Shown here one piece after another: positions 23,424 to 32,376 of a stretch of 64,000 nucleotides of DNA; position 1 is the stretch's first letter, and each line of letters starts with the position of its first letter. A program made the position numbers and the translations under genes. The DNA is taken from assembly GCF_003610375.1 (NCBI RefSeq), contig NZ_RAPZ01000014.1:169202-233201 (forward strand), read 5' to 3'. The notes beneath the pieces were generated by a model. The model did no database searches. It worked only from the letters and a program-made list of their open reading frames with translations, and was not told where the DNA came from. The DNA is from Sphingomonas sp. PP-CC-1A-547. GTDB taxonomy: Bacteria; Pseudomonadota; Alphaproteobacteria; Sphingomonadales; Sphingomonadaceae.

Positions 23424-25388
23424 TCATTCCGCGGCGATCGGGTGGCTCGTCGCGCGGCGCTCCGCGGCCATCGCCGTCACGACCGCGCGCTCCAGTCCGT
23501 TGAGCGTGAAGGGTTTACGCAACACCTCGTGTCCGCCGAACTGCGCGACGTTCACTTCGCCGGCAAACCCGGTGACGAACAGCACCGCGACGTGCGGATA
23601 CAGCGGGGAGAGCGCGGCGATCATCTCCGGCCCGGTCTGGCGCGGCATCAGCACGTCGGAAATGATCAGCCCGATCCCGGGGTTCGCCGCCAGCAGCGCG
23701 GGCGCCGCAAGCGGATCGTCGCACGCGATCGGGTGATGCCCGATCTCCTCCAGCGCGCCGGTCGTCGCAGCCAGCACACGCGGATCGTCCTCGACCACCA
23801 GAATCTGCAACGTCTCGGGCATCGTCGGTGCGATCGGCTCGACCATCGCGATCGGGACGGTCGGCAGGGGCGTTGCGACCAGCTCGGCGGCGCGCGGGAA
23901 ATACAGCGTGACGGTCGTCCCTTCGCCCGGTGCGGAGACGATGCCGACTTCGCCGTGCAACTGCTGGACCAGCGCGAAGATCTGGCTGAGCCCGAGCCCG
24001 GTGCCCTTGCCGACCTCCTTGGTGGTGAAGAACGGCTCGAACACGCGCTCGGCCACATCAGGCGCCATCCCGCAGCCATCGTCGCCGACCATGATCGTGA
24101 CGTAATCGCCCGCCGCGCACCGCCCGACCTGCTCTGCCGCTAGCGTCGTCGTGCCGGTCGCGACGGTCAGCGTGCCGCGCCCGTTCATCGCGTCGCGCGC
24201 GTTGACCGCCAGGTTCAGCACTGCATTCTCCAGCTGGACGCTGTCGGCGCGGACGCACCCGCCTGCCGCGTCGTCGCGGACGATGACGGTGATCGCGTCG
24301 CCCAAGGTACGGTCAAGCAGGTCCGACATCCCGGCGACCAGCGCGGCCGCGTCGATCGTCTCGGCCTTCAGCGAATCCTCGCGACTGAAGGCGAGCAGCC
24401 GGCGGGTCAGCGCCGCAGCGCGGTTCGCACCCTCGGTCGCGCTGTCGATATGCCGACGGACGCTGGCCGGATCGCTGGCGAGGTTGCGCCGCGCCAGTTC
24501 GAGACCGCCCAGCACCACCGCCAGCATGTTGTTGAAGTCGTGTGCGATCCCGCCGGTCAGTTGGCCGACCGCCTCCATCTTCTGGATCTGGCGCAGCTTG
24601 GCCTCCTGCACGCGCAGCTCCGCAGTCGCGGCGGCGACCGCGGCAGTCAGATCTTCAGCACGCTCGCGTTCCAGCTCCGCATCCGCCCGCGCGACAGCAC
24701 GGTCGCCGACTGCGCGGATCGTGAACCAGCCGAGCAGTATCGCGCCAAGGACGATCAGCACGCCGAATATGGCGAGCACGCCCGCGACCCAGCTCGATCG
24801 CTCGACCGACCCCATCGCCGCCGCCGTCCGCTCGTCGAGCAGCGCGCGCTCGCCGGCAATCAGCGTGTCCAGCGTCGTATTGATCTCGATGAGCGTGGGT
24901 GCTTTCCGCCCCTGATAATAGCGCGCGATCGCCTGGCCATTCTTGCCGTAGCGCGTGTTGAGCGCGGTCAGCGACAGCTCCCGACCGCGCGCGTCATACG
25001 CGGCCCGAAGGCGATCGACTCGCGGCTGTTGCTTAGGATTGTCGTTGGTGATCTGGTCGAGCCGGTCGATCTGCGTCCCCGCCAGCAGCCATTCGTCGAA
25101 ATAGAGCTGCCCCAGCTGCTTGTCGCCGCTGATGACATAGCGCCCGAGCGACGCCTCGGACCGCGCGATCGTCCCCGACAGCGTGCGGGCAAGGATCATC
25201 ACGTCATAGCTGTGCGCCTGCAACGCCAGCGCCCGATCCCGCTGGCGATTGGCGTGGCCGAGCGTCACGATCAGCGCTACCAGCACCACGGCACCGAGCA
25301 GGCCCATCACGACCAGCATGGCTATGCGCCACCTCGTCCCGCCCCTTTGGGCCGCAGTCTCGACCTCGTCTTGCGTCACGGCCGGCAT
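23424..25388 (-). CDS. Membrane-bound hybrid histidine kinase with receiver domain
   Basis: 654 residues. TM1 (about 20-42), a periplasmic CHASE3-like helical sensor (about 45-198), TM2 (about 200-224), coiled linker, and HisKA with the phospho-acceptor His283 in GGIAHDFNNMLAVV. The HATPase_c has the N-box LNLAVNARDAM and G-boxes DDGCGMAPD and GKGTGLGLSQ. A C-terminal receiver (about 525-640) has VVEDD, SDVLMP and RKPF. The receiver should act as an intramolecular phosphate sink or relay. The ligand is unknown. No partner gene is adjacent; it is convergent with neither neighbour and is transcribed in the same direction as spt. Confidence 0.94.
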   Translation of the reverse strand: MPAVTQDEVETAAQRGGTRWRIAMLVVMGLLGAVVLVALIVTLGHANRQRDRALALQAHSYDVMILARTLSGTIARSEASLGRYVISGDKQLGQLYFDEWLLAGTQIDRLDQITNDNPKQQPRVDRLRAAYDARGRELSLTALNTRYGKNGQAIARYYQGRKAPTLIEINTTLDTLIAGERALLDERTAAAMGSVERSSWVAGVLAIFGVLIVLGAILLGWFTIRAVGDRAVARADAELERERAEDLTAAVAAATAELRVQEAKLRQIQKMEAVGQLTGGIAHDFNNMLAVVLGGLELARRNLASDPASVRRHIDSATEGANRAAALTRRLLAFSREDSLKAETIDAAALVAGMSDLLDRTLGDAITVIVRDDAAGGCVRADSVQLENAVLNLAVNARDAMNGRGTLTVATGTTTLAAEQVGRCAAGDYVTIMVGDDGCGMAPDVAERVFEPFFTTKEVGKGTGLGLSQIFALVQQLHGEVGIVSAPGEGTTVTLYFPRAAELVATPLPTVPIAMVEPIAPTMPETLQILVVEDDPRVLAATTGALEEIGHHPIACDDPLAAPALLAANPGIGLIISDVLMPRQTGPEMIAALSPLYPHVAVLFVTGFAGEVNVAQFGGHEVLRKPFTLNGLERAVVTAMAAERRATSHPIAAE

Positions 25389-25461
25389 CCTAACGTGTCG
25401 TTGCCCACGCGCAATGACTTGGAATGCCGGTACGGCTCCAGCGTTTCACCCGTGTTTCTAT

Positions 25462-25480
25462 CCTCCCCTGCAAGGGGAGG
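25462..25480. terminator. Short perfect hairpin after spt
   Basis: CCTCCCCT and AGGGGAGG flank a three-base loop nine bases after the spt stop codon. There is no U-run. It looks like half of a repeat arm and may end or stabilise the sphingolipid transcript. Confidence 0.45.
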
Positions 25481-25489
25481 AAACGAGCG

Positions 25490-26758
25490 TCAGCCGATCA
25501 CGCCGACGGCACGGCCAGCTGTCTCGAACATCCCGAGGATCGTCGTGATCTGCTCGTCGGTATGCTCCGCGCACAGCGAGCAGCGCAGCAGGAACGTCCC
25601 CGCGGGCGTCGCGGGCGGGCGCGCCATGTTGACGTAGAGACCACCCTCGAGCAGCGACTGCCAGATCGCGATCGCCTGTTCCTGGTCGGTCAGGATCACG
25701 GCGATGATCGCCGAATCGGACGTCTCGGTGCCGAGCTTGAAGCCCATTGCCTTCAGCCCGCCGTGCAGCCGGCGCGCGTTCTTCCAGAGCTGCGCGCGCT
25801 TGTCGTGCGCGGTCATCAGCTTGCGGATCGAGGTCGCGGCGGTCGCTACCACCGACGGCGGCAGCGATGCGGTGAAGATGTACGGGCGGCAGGCGAACCG
25901 CACCATCTCGAACTTCGGATGGTTCGACACGACGAACCCGCCGACCGTGCCGACCGACTTCGAGAAGGTGCCGACGACGAAATCGACCTCGTCGGTCAGC
26001 CCCATTTCCTCGTACACGCCGCGGCCATTGGGGCCGAAGAACCCCATCGAATGCGCCTCGTCGACCAGCACCATGCAGCCATGCTTCTTGGCGACCGCTA
26101 CCATCTCCTTCAGCGGCGCGATGTCGCCAAGCATCGAATAGACGCCTTCGAGCACGACCAGCTTGCCCGCTTCCTTCGGCAGGCGACCGAGCCGCTTGTC
26201 GAGATCGGTGACGTCATTGTGGCGGAAGCGGACGATCTCGGCATTGCCCTGCTTGCAGCCGTCGTAGATCGACGCGTGGCTGTCGGCGTCGAGGATGACG
26301 TATTCGCCCTTGCCGGCGAGCGTCGAGATGATCCCGAGATTGGCCATGTACCCGGTCGAGAACACGATCGCGCCGGTCATGTCGTAGAATTCGCGGAGCG
26401 CCTGTTCGACGTCGATATGATCGTGGAACGTGCCGTTGAGCATCCGGCTGCCGTTGGTGCCCGACCCGAACGCGTCGAGCGCGTCCTTGCCCGCCTGGAT
26501 GACGTCGGGGTCGAACGTCATACCCATGTAATTATACGTGCCGAGCAGGATCGTGTCCTTACCGCGGATTACCGCCTGGGTCGGGCCCTTCACCTCGTCC
26601 ATCACGATCGCGAACGGATTGCGCACGCCACTGGCGATCAGCGCCTCGCGTTCGGCGATCAGCGCGTCGAATTTCGACATGAGATCGCGTTCGGGAGCGA
26701 CCTCGGGAGCGTCGACGGGGAGGGCGTGGGCAGTGGTGGCGGCTTCGGTCATCGTCAT
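25490..26758 (-). CDS. spt: Serine palmitoyltransferase
   Basis: The 422-residue PLP enzyme of the alpha-oxoamine synthase family condenses L-serine and palmitoyl-CoA to 3-ketosphinganine, the first step of sphingolipid synthesis. Key residues align with the soluble S. paucimobilis enzyme with an offset of two: His161 (DADSHASIYDG), Asp233 and His236 (VDEAHSMGFFG), and the PLP-lysine Lys267 (GTFSKSVGTVGG). GSGTNGSRMLNGTFHDHI is also typical. It is soluble, without membrane helices. It follows an acyl carrier protein gene and a reductase gene in the same direction, matching the Caulobacter cluster. Confidence 0.97.
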   Translation of the reverse strand: MTMTEAATTAHALPVDAPEVAPERDLMSKFDALIAEREALIASGVRNPFAIVMDEVKGPTQAVIRGKDTILLGTYNYMGMTFDPDVIQAGKDALDAFGSGTNGSRMLNGTFHDHIDVEQALREFYDMTGAIVFSTGYMANLGIISTLAGKGEYVILDADSHASIYDGCKQGNAEIVRFRHNDVTDLDKRLGRLPKEAGKLVVLEGVYSMLGDIAPLKEMVAVAKKHGCMVLVDEAHSMGFFGPNGRGVYEEMGLTDEVDFVVGTFSKSVGTVGGFVVSNHPKFEMVRFACRPYIFTASLPPSVVATAATSIRKLMTAHDKRAQLWKNARRLHGGLKAMGFKLGTETSDSAIIAVILTDQEQAIAIWQSLLEGGLYVNMARPPATPAGTFLLRCSLCAEHTDEQITTILGMFETAGRAVGVIG

Positions 26759-26774
26759 TCGGCCTTGAAAATTT

Positions 26775-26880
26775 CCGTTCGTCCTGAGTAGCGGCTGAGC
26801 GAAGCCGAAGACGCGTATCGAAGGGCAGGTGGTTCGATACGGGCCTTCGCCACGCTCAGTCCCTACTCACCACGAACGGG
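26775..26880. repeat. Palindromic repeat family E, copy 2
   Basis: CCGTTCGTCCTGAGTAGCGG at the left and CTCAGTCCCTACTCACCACG plus AACGGG at the right are inverted. Nested arms GGCTGAGCGAAGCCGAAG and CTTCGCCACGCTCAG are separated by a small hairpin CGTATCGAA/TTCGATACG. It lies between acp and spt within the sphingolipid operon, so the transcript must read through it. Confidence 0.8.
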
Positions 26881-26890
26881 ATATTTTGAA

Positions 26891-27136
26891 TTAGTCCTGC
26901 TTCAACTTCGCGACCGCGTCGACCAGCTGGCCGACCGTCTCGATCTCGGCCTGCATGTTCATCGTGATGATGATGTCGAACTCGTCCTCGATCGCGGCAA
27001 CGAAATCCATGACGGTCAGGCTGTCCCACTCCAGGTCGCCCTGGAACGTCGTCGCATCGGTCAGCGGCGCGTTCTTCTTGTTGAACGGCTCGATCTGCGC
27101 GGTGACGGTGTCGTAGATCTGCTGGCGGTCGCTCAT
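26891..27136 (-). CDS. Dedicated acyl carrier protein of the sphingolipid cluster
   Basis: The 81-residue ACP has the phosphopantetheine site EWDSLTVMDFV with Ser39. The sequence differs strongly from fatty-acid-synthase ACP (which has GADSLD). In Caulobacter and related bacteria a specific ACP beside serine palmitoyltransferase supplies the acyl donor; the same role is inferred here. It lies between the reductase gene (58 bases upstream) and spt, with repeat E2 between it and spt. Confidence 0.9.
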   Translation of the reverse strand: MSDRQQIYDTVTAQIEPFNKKNAPLTDATTFQGDLEWDSLTVMDFVAAIEDEFDIIITMNMQAEIETVGQLVDAVAKLKQD

Positions 27137-27194
27137 CGTAATCCTTCCGGGTGTCGGCGCAGTCCTGACAGGGAATTGCGGCGGCTTTTCGGCG

Positions 27195-28094
27195 CTATAG
27201 CAGCCCGGCGGCGCGATACCACGCCGCGGTTTGCGCGAGCGCCTGCGGTGTCGGGACCGAGGGTGTCCACAGCGCGGCCGGCGGCGGCTTGTGCGAGACC
27301 CAGTCGGGGTGGCAGAAATAGCTGACCCGGTCGCGCGTGAGCTTGGCCTTGCCGCGGCGGACGAGCCGGTCGGCGGCGGACGCCAGTTTCAGGAGCGCGC
27401 GCGGTGTCGAGAAGACCCTGACCGGCTTGCCCACGGCCACGCCGATCGCGCGTGCGAAGTCGCGGTTGTCCCAGCCGTTGGACACACCGTCGTCGGGCTC
27501 CATGATCGATGGCGCATCGTTACCCTCGGCGAGCGCGAGCAACAGCGCGGTCAGGTCCTCGACGTAGAGCAGCGAGACGCGCGTGCCGGCCGGGGGCATC
27601 GGGATGTAGCCGGACCGTGCCGCCTTGAAGACGTCCAGCAGCTCGTGGTCGCGCGGACCAAAGATCGCGGGCGGGCGGACGATCGTCCAGTCCAGCCCAG
27701 ACGTCTGCACGCGCGTTTCCGCCTCGGCCTTCGACCAGCCATAGTTCGACAGCGTCGGCTCGCGTGCAGCAAGCGAGGAGACGTGGACGAAGCGGCGGAT
27801 GCCCGCGGCCCGCGTTGCCTGGAGGATGCCCTCTGTACCGGCGACGTTACCCTCGGCAAAGTCCGTACGGTTGGCCGCGTTGACGACACCGGCGACGTGG
27901 ATCACCACATCCGCCCCTTCGACCAAGGTCGCCAGGCTCTTCGGGCGATCGAGCGCGCCCTCGACCCAGGTCACGCCGATGCGCTTGGCCTGCGGTTTCC
28001 GGGCAAGCGCACGGACGGTGTGCCCGGTCTCCAGCGCATGGTCGATCAGGTGGCTGCCGACGAACCCGGTGCCGCCGGTGATGGCCAGGATCAT
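27195..28094 (-). CDS. cerR: NAD-dependent epimerase/dehydratase-like reductase, probable ceramide reductase
   Basis: The 299-residue extended short-chain dehydrogenase has the nucleotide motif TGGTGFVGSHL (about 6-16) and active-site residues Ser107, Tyr118 and Lys122 (SNYGWSK). In Caulobacter the epimerase-like gene beside spt and acp (CerR) reduces the 3-keto group during ceramide synthesis, after N-acylation. Gene order and family match, so the same function is inferred. The bacterial ceramide synthase is not in the window. The start at 28094 has GGGAG seven bases upstream. Confidence 0.85.
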   Translation of the reverse strand: MILAITGGTGFVGSHLIDHALETGHTVRALARKPQAKRIGVTWVEGALDRPKSLATLVEGADVVIHVAGVVNAANRTDFAEGNVAGTEGILQATRAAGIRRFVHVSSLAAREPTLSNYGWSKAEAETRVQTSGLDWTIVRPPAIFGPRDHELLDVFKAARSGYIPMPPAGTRVSLLYVEDLTALLLALAEGNDAPSIMEPDDGVSNGWDNRDFARAIGVAVGKPVRVFSTPRALLKLASAADRLVRRGKAKLTRDRVSYFCHPDWVSHKPPPAALWTPSVPTPQALAQTAAWYRAAGLL

Positions 28095-28124
28095 GACGCC
28101 GCTCCCGAGGTAGCATAAGAAGTA

Positions 28125-28179
28125 TGTTCACCCGCGAAGGCGGGTGAACATATTGGGCACCCGCCTTCGCGGGTGAACA
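28125..28179. repeat. Palindromic repeat family C, copy 1
   Basis: TGTTCACCCGCGAAGG plus CGGGTGAACA is a perfect hairpin. A second hairpin arm CACCCGCCTTCGCGGGTG with AACA follows. Copies are at 32127-32212 (diverged), 33928-33984, 39537-39593 and inside dnaE at 42804-42858. It lies between proB and the start of the sphingolipid operon. Confidence 0.85.
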
Positions 28180-28191
28180 AGGTGCGGCCCA

Positions 28192-29289
28192 TCATACGAG
28201 CGCCAGGTGATTGCGATGCACCAGCGCAGACCGAGGCGCGTAACCGAGGATCGCCGCATGATCGTCGCTGTGACGGCCGAGCAGGCGCGCGGTATCCGCC
28301 GCATCATATTCCGCAAGCCCCCGTGCGACAGTCCCGCCCGGCCCCTCGATCGTCACCAGATCACCCCGCGCGAAACCCCCGTCGATCCGCGTCGCGCCAG
28401 TCGCCAGCAAACTCCGCCCCTGACCAAGCGCAGCCGCAGCCCCCGCATCGACATGGATCGCACCCTTCGCGGTCAGCCCGCCCGCCAACCAAGCCTTCCG
28501 CGCAGACGCAGTCCGCTCGGCGGTGAAGATCGTGTGCCGGGCAGGGGTGGACAGCGGGTGCTCGATCCGGCCCGACGCGATCGCCAAAGGAATACCCGCA
28601 CCCGTCGCGATCCGCGCCGCGGCGATCTTCGAGGCCATCCCACCCGATCCCATTCCCGAGCCCGACCCGTCGTCCGCCATCCCCGCCACCGAATCGATCC
28701 GGCCAACGCTGGCGATATGAGTCGCGGACGGATCGGTATGCGGATTGGCGGTGTAGAGCCCGTCGACGTCGGACAGCAGGATCACGCCCTGCGCTCCAGC
28801 AGCTTGCGCGACGCGGGCTGCGAGGCGGTCATTGTCGCCGAACCGGATTTCCTCGGTCGCAACGCTGTCGTTCTCGTTGATGACTGGCACGACTTTGAGG
28901 GACAGCAGCCGGTTGAGCGTCGCGGCGGCGTTGAGATAGCGTCGCCGGTCTTCGAGATCGTCCAGCGTGACGAGTATCTGGGCCGCGTTAAGCCCTTGCG
29001 CGGCGAGCAGTTCGGCCCAGACCTGGCTAAGCGCGATCTGGCCCGTGGCCGCCGCGGCCTGCGCGTCCTCGAGACTGGCCCGACCGCCCTTGGCAAGACC
29101 AAGCCGGCGTGCGCCCAAGGCAATCGCCCCAGACGACACGATCGCGACCTGTTGGCCTTCACCAGTCCGAGCGGCAATGTCGGCGACGAGACCTGTCAGC
29201 CACTCCCGCCGAACGCTTCCGTCAGGATCGACCAACAACGCCGACCCGATCTTTACGATCAGCCGCGCACACGAAGACGGTGGAAACAT
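28192..29289 (-). CDS. proB: Glutamate 5-kinase
   Basis: About 365 residues from the ATG at 29289. The amino-acid kinase domain (about 1-250) has RLIVKIGSALLV, AIVSSGAIALGARRLG, PVINENDSVATEEIRFGDNDRLAARVA and LLSDVDGLYTANP. A C-terminal PUA domain (about 270-350) follows (GAIHVDAGAAAALGQGRSLLATGATRIDG). It makes glutamyl-5-phosphate, the first committed step to proline, and is normally inhibited by proline. It follows obgE, as in many alphaproteobacteria, although a repeat cluster (29291-29430) now separates them. The proA gene is not in the window. Confidence 0.96.
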   Translation of the reverse strand: MFPPSSCARLIVKIGSALLVDPDGSVRREWLTGLVADIAARTGEGQQVAIVSSGAIALGARRLGLAKGGRASLEDAQAAAATGQIALSQVWAELLAAQGLNAAQILVTLDDLEDRRRYLNAAATLNRLLSLKVVPVINENDSVATEEIRFGDNDRLAARVAQAAGAQGVILLSDVDGLYTANPHTDPSATHIASVGRIDSVAGMADDGSGSGMGSGGMASKIAAARIATGAGIPLAIASGRIEHPLSTPARHTIFTAERTASARKAWLAGGLTAKGAIHVDAGAAAALGQGRSLLATGATRIDGGFARGDLVTIEGPGGTVARGLAEYDAADTARLLGRHSDDHAAILGYAPRSALVHRNHLALV

Positions 29290-29290
29290 C

Positions 29291-29392
29291 ACGCATTCCC
29301 CTCCCGCTTGCGGGAGGGGTTAGGGGAGGGGCGGGCGTAACTTGTCGACAAGAAAGCCCTCCCCCGACCCCTCCCGCAAGCGGGAGGGGAGA
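29291..29392. repeat. Palindromic repeat family A, copy 4, with an extra hairpin
   Basis: CCCCTCCCGCTTGCGGGAGG plus GGTTAGGGGAGGGG is inverted to CCCTCCCCCGACCCCTCCCG, the same arms as copy 3. A separate hairpin CCCTCTCCCCGCAGGGGAGAGGG-type sequence, a half of family D, follows at 29406-29430. Together they fill the obgE-proB gap. Confidence 0.85.
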
Positions 29393-29440
29393 AATCTGGA
29401 ACCAACCCTCTCCCCGCAGGGGAGAGGGCTAAGCAAGACG

Positions 29441-30487
29441 TCAGAGCGGCGACCATGCGACCGGCACTTCGCCTTCTTCCAGTTCCTTCGCCGCGCCCGG
29501 AGCAGGCCCGATCGCCTCGATCAGCTGGTCCAGCACCGCCTCGATGCCAGCGCCGCTCGCCCCCGAAATCGCCATCACCTCGGCACCGCTGGCTTCCGCC
29601 AGTTCCGCCGACAGCGCCGCGATCAGCTCAGGATCGAGCATGTCGATCTTGTTCAGCGCGACGATCACCTTCTTGTCGGTGAGCCCCTCGCCGTAATTCT
29701 CCAGCTCGTCGCGGACGATCCGGTACGATTCGGCCACGTCGCGGTCGTTCGCATCGACCAGATGCAGCAGCACCCGGCACCGCTCGATATGCCCGAGGAA
29801 ACGGTCGCCGATCCCCGCACCTTCGGCCGCACCCTGGATCAGTCCTGGAATATCCGCGACCACGAACTCGCGCTGCTTGTGGCGCACCACGCCCAGCTGC
29901 GGCCGCGTCGTCGTGAAGGCGTATTCGCCGACCTTGGCCTGCGCGTTCGTCACCTGGTTGATGAAGGTCGACTTGCCCGCATTCGGCAACCCGACGAGGC
30001 CGGCATCGGCGAGCAGCTTCAGCCGCAGCCAGACCCACGCCTCGCCGAACGGCCAGCCGGTGCCGTGCTGGCGCGGGGTACGGTTGGTCGACGTCTTGTA
30101 GCTCGCGTTACCGCGCCCGCCGTCGCCGCCGCGGAACAGCACTTCGCGCTGGCCGACCTCGGTGAAGTCGATCAGTACCTCTTCCTTGTCCTCCGACAGC
30201 ACCTGCGTGCCGAGCGGAACGCGGATGACGAGGTCCTTGCCGCCCGCGCCGGTGCGGTTCGAGCCCGATCCGCCCGAGCCGCGGGGCGCGCGGAAATGCT
30301 GCGTGTAGCGGAAGTCGATCAGCGTGTTCAGGCCGGCGATGCATTCGAACACGATGTCGCCGCCCTTGCCGCCATTGCCGCCATCGGGGCCGCCATATTC
30401 GATATATTTTTCGCGGCGGAAGCTGACGGCACCGGGGCCGCCCTCACCCGAACGTACGTAGATCTTGGCTTGGTCTAGAAAATGCAT
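29441..30487 (-). CDS. obgE: GTPase ObgE/CgtA
   Basis: The 348-residue protein has the glycine-rich Obg fold (1-158: [37 protein letters not shown]) and a GTPase domain with [19 protein letters not shown] and NKIDML. It lacks the long C-terminal extension of some species and ends in an acidic tail. It acts in 50S subunit assembly and stress control. In many alphaproteobacteria the order is rplU-rpmA-GNAT-obgE-proB; here the TetR/hydrolase pair and repeats separate the first three genes from obgE. Confidence 0.97.
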   Translation of the reverse strand: MHFLDQAKIYVRSGEGGPGAVSFRREKYIEYGGPDGGNGGKGGDIVFECIAGLNTLIDFRYTQHFRAPRGSGGSGSNRTGAGGKDLVIRVPLGTQVLSEDKEEVLIDFTEVGQREVLFRGGDGGRGNASYKTSTNRTPRQHGTGWPFGEAWVWLRLKLLADAGLVGLPNAGKSTFINQVTNAQAKVGEYAFTTTRPQLGVVRHKQREFVVADIPGLIQGAAEGAGIGDRFLGHIERCRVLLHLVDANDRDVAESYRIVRDELENYGEGLTDKKVIVALNKIDMLDPELIAALSAELAEASGAEVMAISGASGAGIEAVLDQLIEAIGPAPGAAKELEEGEVPVAWSPL

Positions 30488-30565
30488 CGCCGCCCCATAG
30501 CGAAATTGGCGAAAATCTCCACCCTCTGCGATTCGCCTCGTGATTCGAGCCCCGAACCGATGCGC

Positions 30566-31165
30566 TCAGCAGCGGGCAGGGGCGGCGGCGTCCTTGCTGG
30601 CGAGCAGTGCGTCGAGCGCGAGTTCGCGGGCTTTGCCGACCGGCAGCCCGAGTGCGCGGGCCATCGGCGCCCCCATCAGCGCATCGCCGAGCGCCATCAG
30701 CACCAGCGTCAGCGTCTGTTCCTGGATCGGCTGGTCGCCGGGCATGTCGCCCTCCGCCAGTTCGTCGACGAGGTCGTGAATAGCGGTGAGGATCGGATCG
30801 AGCGCATTGGTATTGCCCGACAGGATCATCCAGCTCGCCAGCGCGCCCGCGCCGCCCTTGCCGAACGCGTCGAAGGTCATCTCCACGACCTCGCGCGGGT
30901 CGAGCTCGCCCGCCCGCACGCGCAGCACCGCTGCACCTATAGTGCCGACGATGTCCGCCGCCATCCGCGTGATCAGCGCGGTATGCAGCGCCTCCGCCGA
31001 CCCGAAATGATGGAGCAAATTGGCGTGCGTCCGCCCGACGCGGCCTGCCACGGCTTTGAGCGTGACCGCGCTGGGGCCGCTCTCCACGAGCAGGGCTCGC
31101 GCAGCCTCGACGGCGGCTTCACGCGATTCGGTGGGGGAGAGTCGCTTGCGCGGAGTTGACGTCAC
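30566..31165 (-). CDS. TetR family regulator
   Basis: About 199 residues from a GTG at 31165; no ATG lies near the domain start. The N-terminal helix-turn-helix is TLKAVAGRVGRTHANLLHHFGSAEAL, followed by a helical ligand domain of TetR type. It is divergent from the metal-hydrolase gene. The intergenic region holds a perfect palindrome (31182-31195) overlapping that gene's promoter, so it most likely represses the hydrolase gene. Its own ribosome site is poor, and the -35 of the opposing promoter overlaps its first codons. Confidence 0.9.
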   Translation of the reverse strand: MTSTPRKRLSPTESREAAVEAARALLVESGPSAVTLKAVAGRVGRTHANLLHHFGSAEALHTALITRMAADIVGTIGAAVLRVRAGELDPREVVEMTFDAFGKGGAGALASWMILSGNTNALDPILTAIHDLVDELAEGDMPGDQPIQEQTLTLVLMALGDALMGAPMARALGLPVGKARELALDALLASKDAAAPARC

Positions 31166-31195
31166 AGACCGGGAAACCTATTTACATCAATGTAA
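31156..31195 (+). promoter_or_regulatory. Promoter with overlapping TetR-type operator
   Basis: TTGACG (31156-31161) and TATTTA (31179-31184) are 17 bases apart on the plus strand. TTACAT-CA-ATGTAA (31182-31195) is a perfect palindrome overlapping the end of the -10 and the start site. Binding of the divergent TetR protein here would block transcription of the hydrolase gene. Confidence 0.72.
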
Positions 31196-31228
31196 GTAAC
31201 GAGTGTTCATTCCTGTTTGGAGGTTTCC

Positions 31229-32098
31229 GTGGCGAAAGCAACCACGCCTGCCGATCTGACGATCACCCCGCGCGACCGCCGCTTCGGCCGCGGCGCCACG
31301 ATTCGCCGCTGGTGGCTGAACGATGATCCGATCGCGACGGCGTTCTACAACGCGCTGTCGGTGACGTTTCCGAAGGGCGAGGGCTATTTCGTCGACAGCG
31401 TCCGGAAGTTTCGCGAGGGCACGCCGCCGAAACTCCACGCCGAGATCAACGCCTTCATCAAGCAGGAGGTGATCCACACCCGCGAGCACGTCGCGTTCAA
31501 CCGCCACGTCACCGACCAGGGCTATGACGTCGCGCCGCTGATCGTCGATGTCGATGCGGCACTGGCGCTGACCAAGGGGCGGCCAGAGATCGCGAGCCTC
31601 GCCGCCACCACCGCGCTCGAGCATTTCACCGCGATGCTGGCGCAAGAACTGATCGCCAACCCGAAGCACCTCGCCGGCGGTGACCAGCAGGCGGCGGCGC
31701 TCTGGCTGTGGCATGCCGCCGAGGAAATCGAGCACAAGGGCGTCGCCTACGACACATGGCTCCACGCAACGCGGGACTGGCCGCGCTTCACGCGCTGGCG
31801 GGTGAAGTCGCTGGTGATGCTGATCACGACGTGGCGCTTCTTCACCGGGCGGGCGCGGGGCATGGCGGAACTGCTGCGGCAGGACGGGCTGACCGGGCCG
31901 AGGGTGTGGGCGCGGATGGCGTGGTACGCGTTCGGCAACCCGGGGATGGCGCGCAAGATCGCTGGCGTCTGGGCCGCGTATTTCCTGCCGGGGTTCCATC
32001 CATGGAAGCACGACGATCGCGCGCTGATCGGCTTGGCGGAGAGCGAGTATGAGGCGGCGGTGCTGCCGGTTGCGAAGCGGGTGGCGGCGGTCGCCTGA
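31229..32098 (+). CDS. Predicted metal-dependent hydrolase (PF10118-type)
   Basis: About 289 residues from the GTG at 31229, chosen because TGGAGG lies six bases upstream. It is all-helical with conserved metal-type residues in EINAFIKQEVIHTREHVAFN, ALEHFTAML and WLWHAAEEIEHKGVAYD. The Glu/His pattern recalls a diiron ferritin-like site. The family name 'metal-dependent hydrolase' is a database prediction; the reaction is unknown. It is controlled by the divergent TetR gene and sits between GNAT and obgE, interrupting a conserved order. Confidence 0.82.
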   Translation: MAKATTPADLTITPRDRRFGRGATIRRWWLNDDPIATAFYNALSVTFPKGEGYFVDSVRKFREGTPPKLHAEINAFIKQEVIHTREHVAFNRHVTDQGYDVAPLIVDVDAALALTKGRPEIASLAATTALEHFTAMLAQELIANPKHLAGGDQQAAALWLWHAAEEIEHKGVAYDTWLHATRDWPRFTRWRVKSLVMLITTWRFFTGRARGMAELLRQDGLTGPRVWARMAWYAFGNPGMARKIAGVWAAYFLPGFHPWKHDDRALIGLAESEYEAAVLPVAKRVAAVA

Positions 32099-32126
32099 GC
32101 CCTGGGCTCGAGGCCTCTCCCTCCTT

Positions 32127-32212
32127 TCCCAGTTCTCCCGCAAAGGCCGGAGCCCAGGATACCAAGCACCACCGCCCGTGATTCCTGGACCCCCGCCTTC
32201 GCGGGGGAACAG
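32127..32212. repeat. Diverged family C repeat
   Basis: TTCTCCCGCAAAGGCCGGAG plus CCCAGGA on the left answers TCCTGGACCCCCGCCTTCGC plus GGGGGAACA on the right, with a 28-base centre. It directly follows the hydrolase gene and precedes a family B copy. Confidence 0.6.
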
Positions 32213-32245
32213 CTATTGCTGAGGGGCTACCCACATAAACTGAAG

Positions 32246-32353
32246 CACCACCCCGGCGAAGGCCGGGGCCCAATTGGGGGACGTTGCTAACGGAGGTCAG
32301 CGCTCCGTTACTGCGACCTTTCCAATTGGGCCCCGGCCTTCGCCGGGGTGGTG
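32246..32353. repeat. Palindromic repeat family B, copy 2
   Basis: CACCACCCCGGCGAAGGCCG plus GGGCCCAATTGG is inverted to CCAATTGGGCCCCGGCC plus TTCGCCGGGGTGGTG. The centre holds a smaller hairpin ACGGAGGTCAGCGCTCCGT. The arms are nearly identical to the copy at 39392-39499. Confidence 0.87.
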
Positions 32354-32376
32354 CCGATCCATAATGGTCGCGCGTC

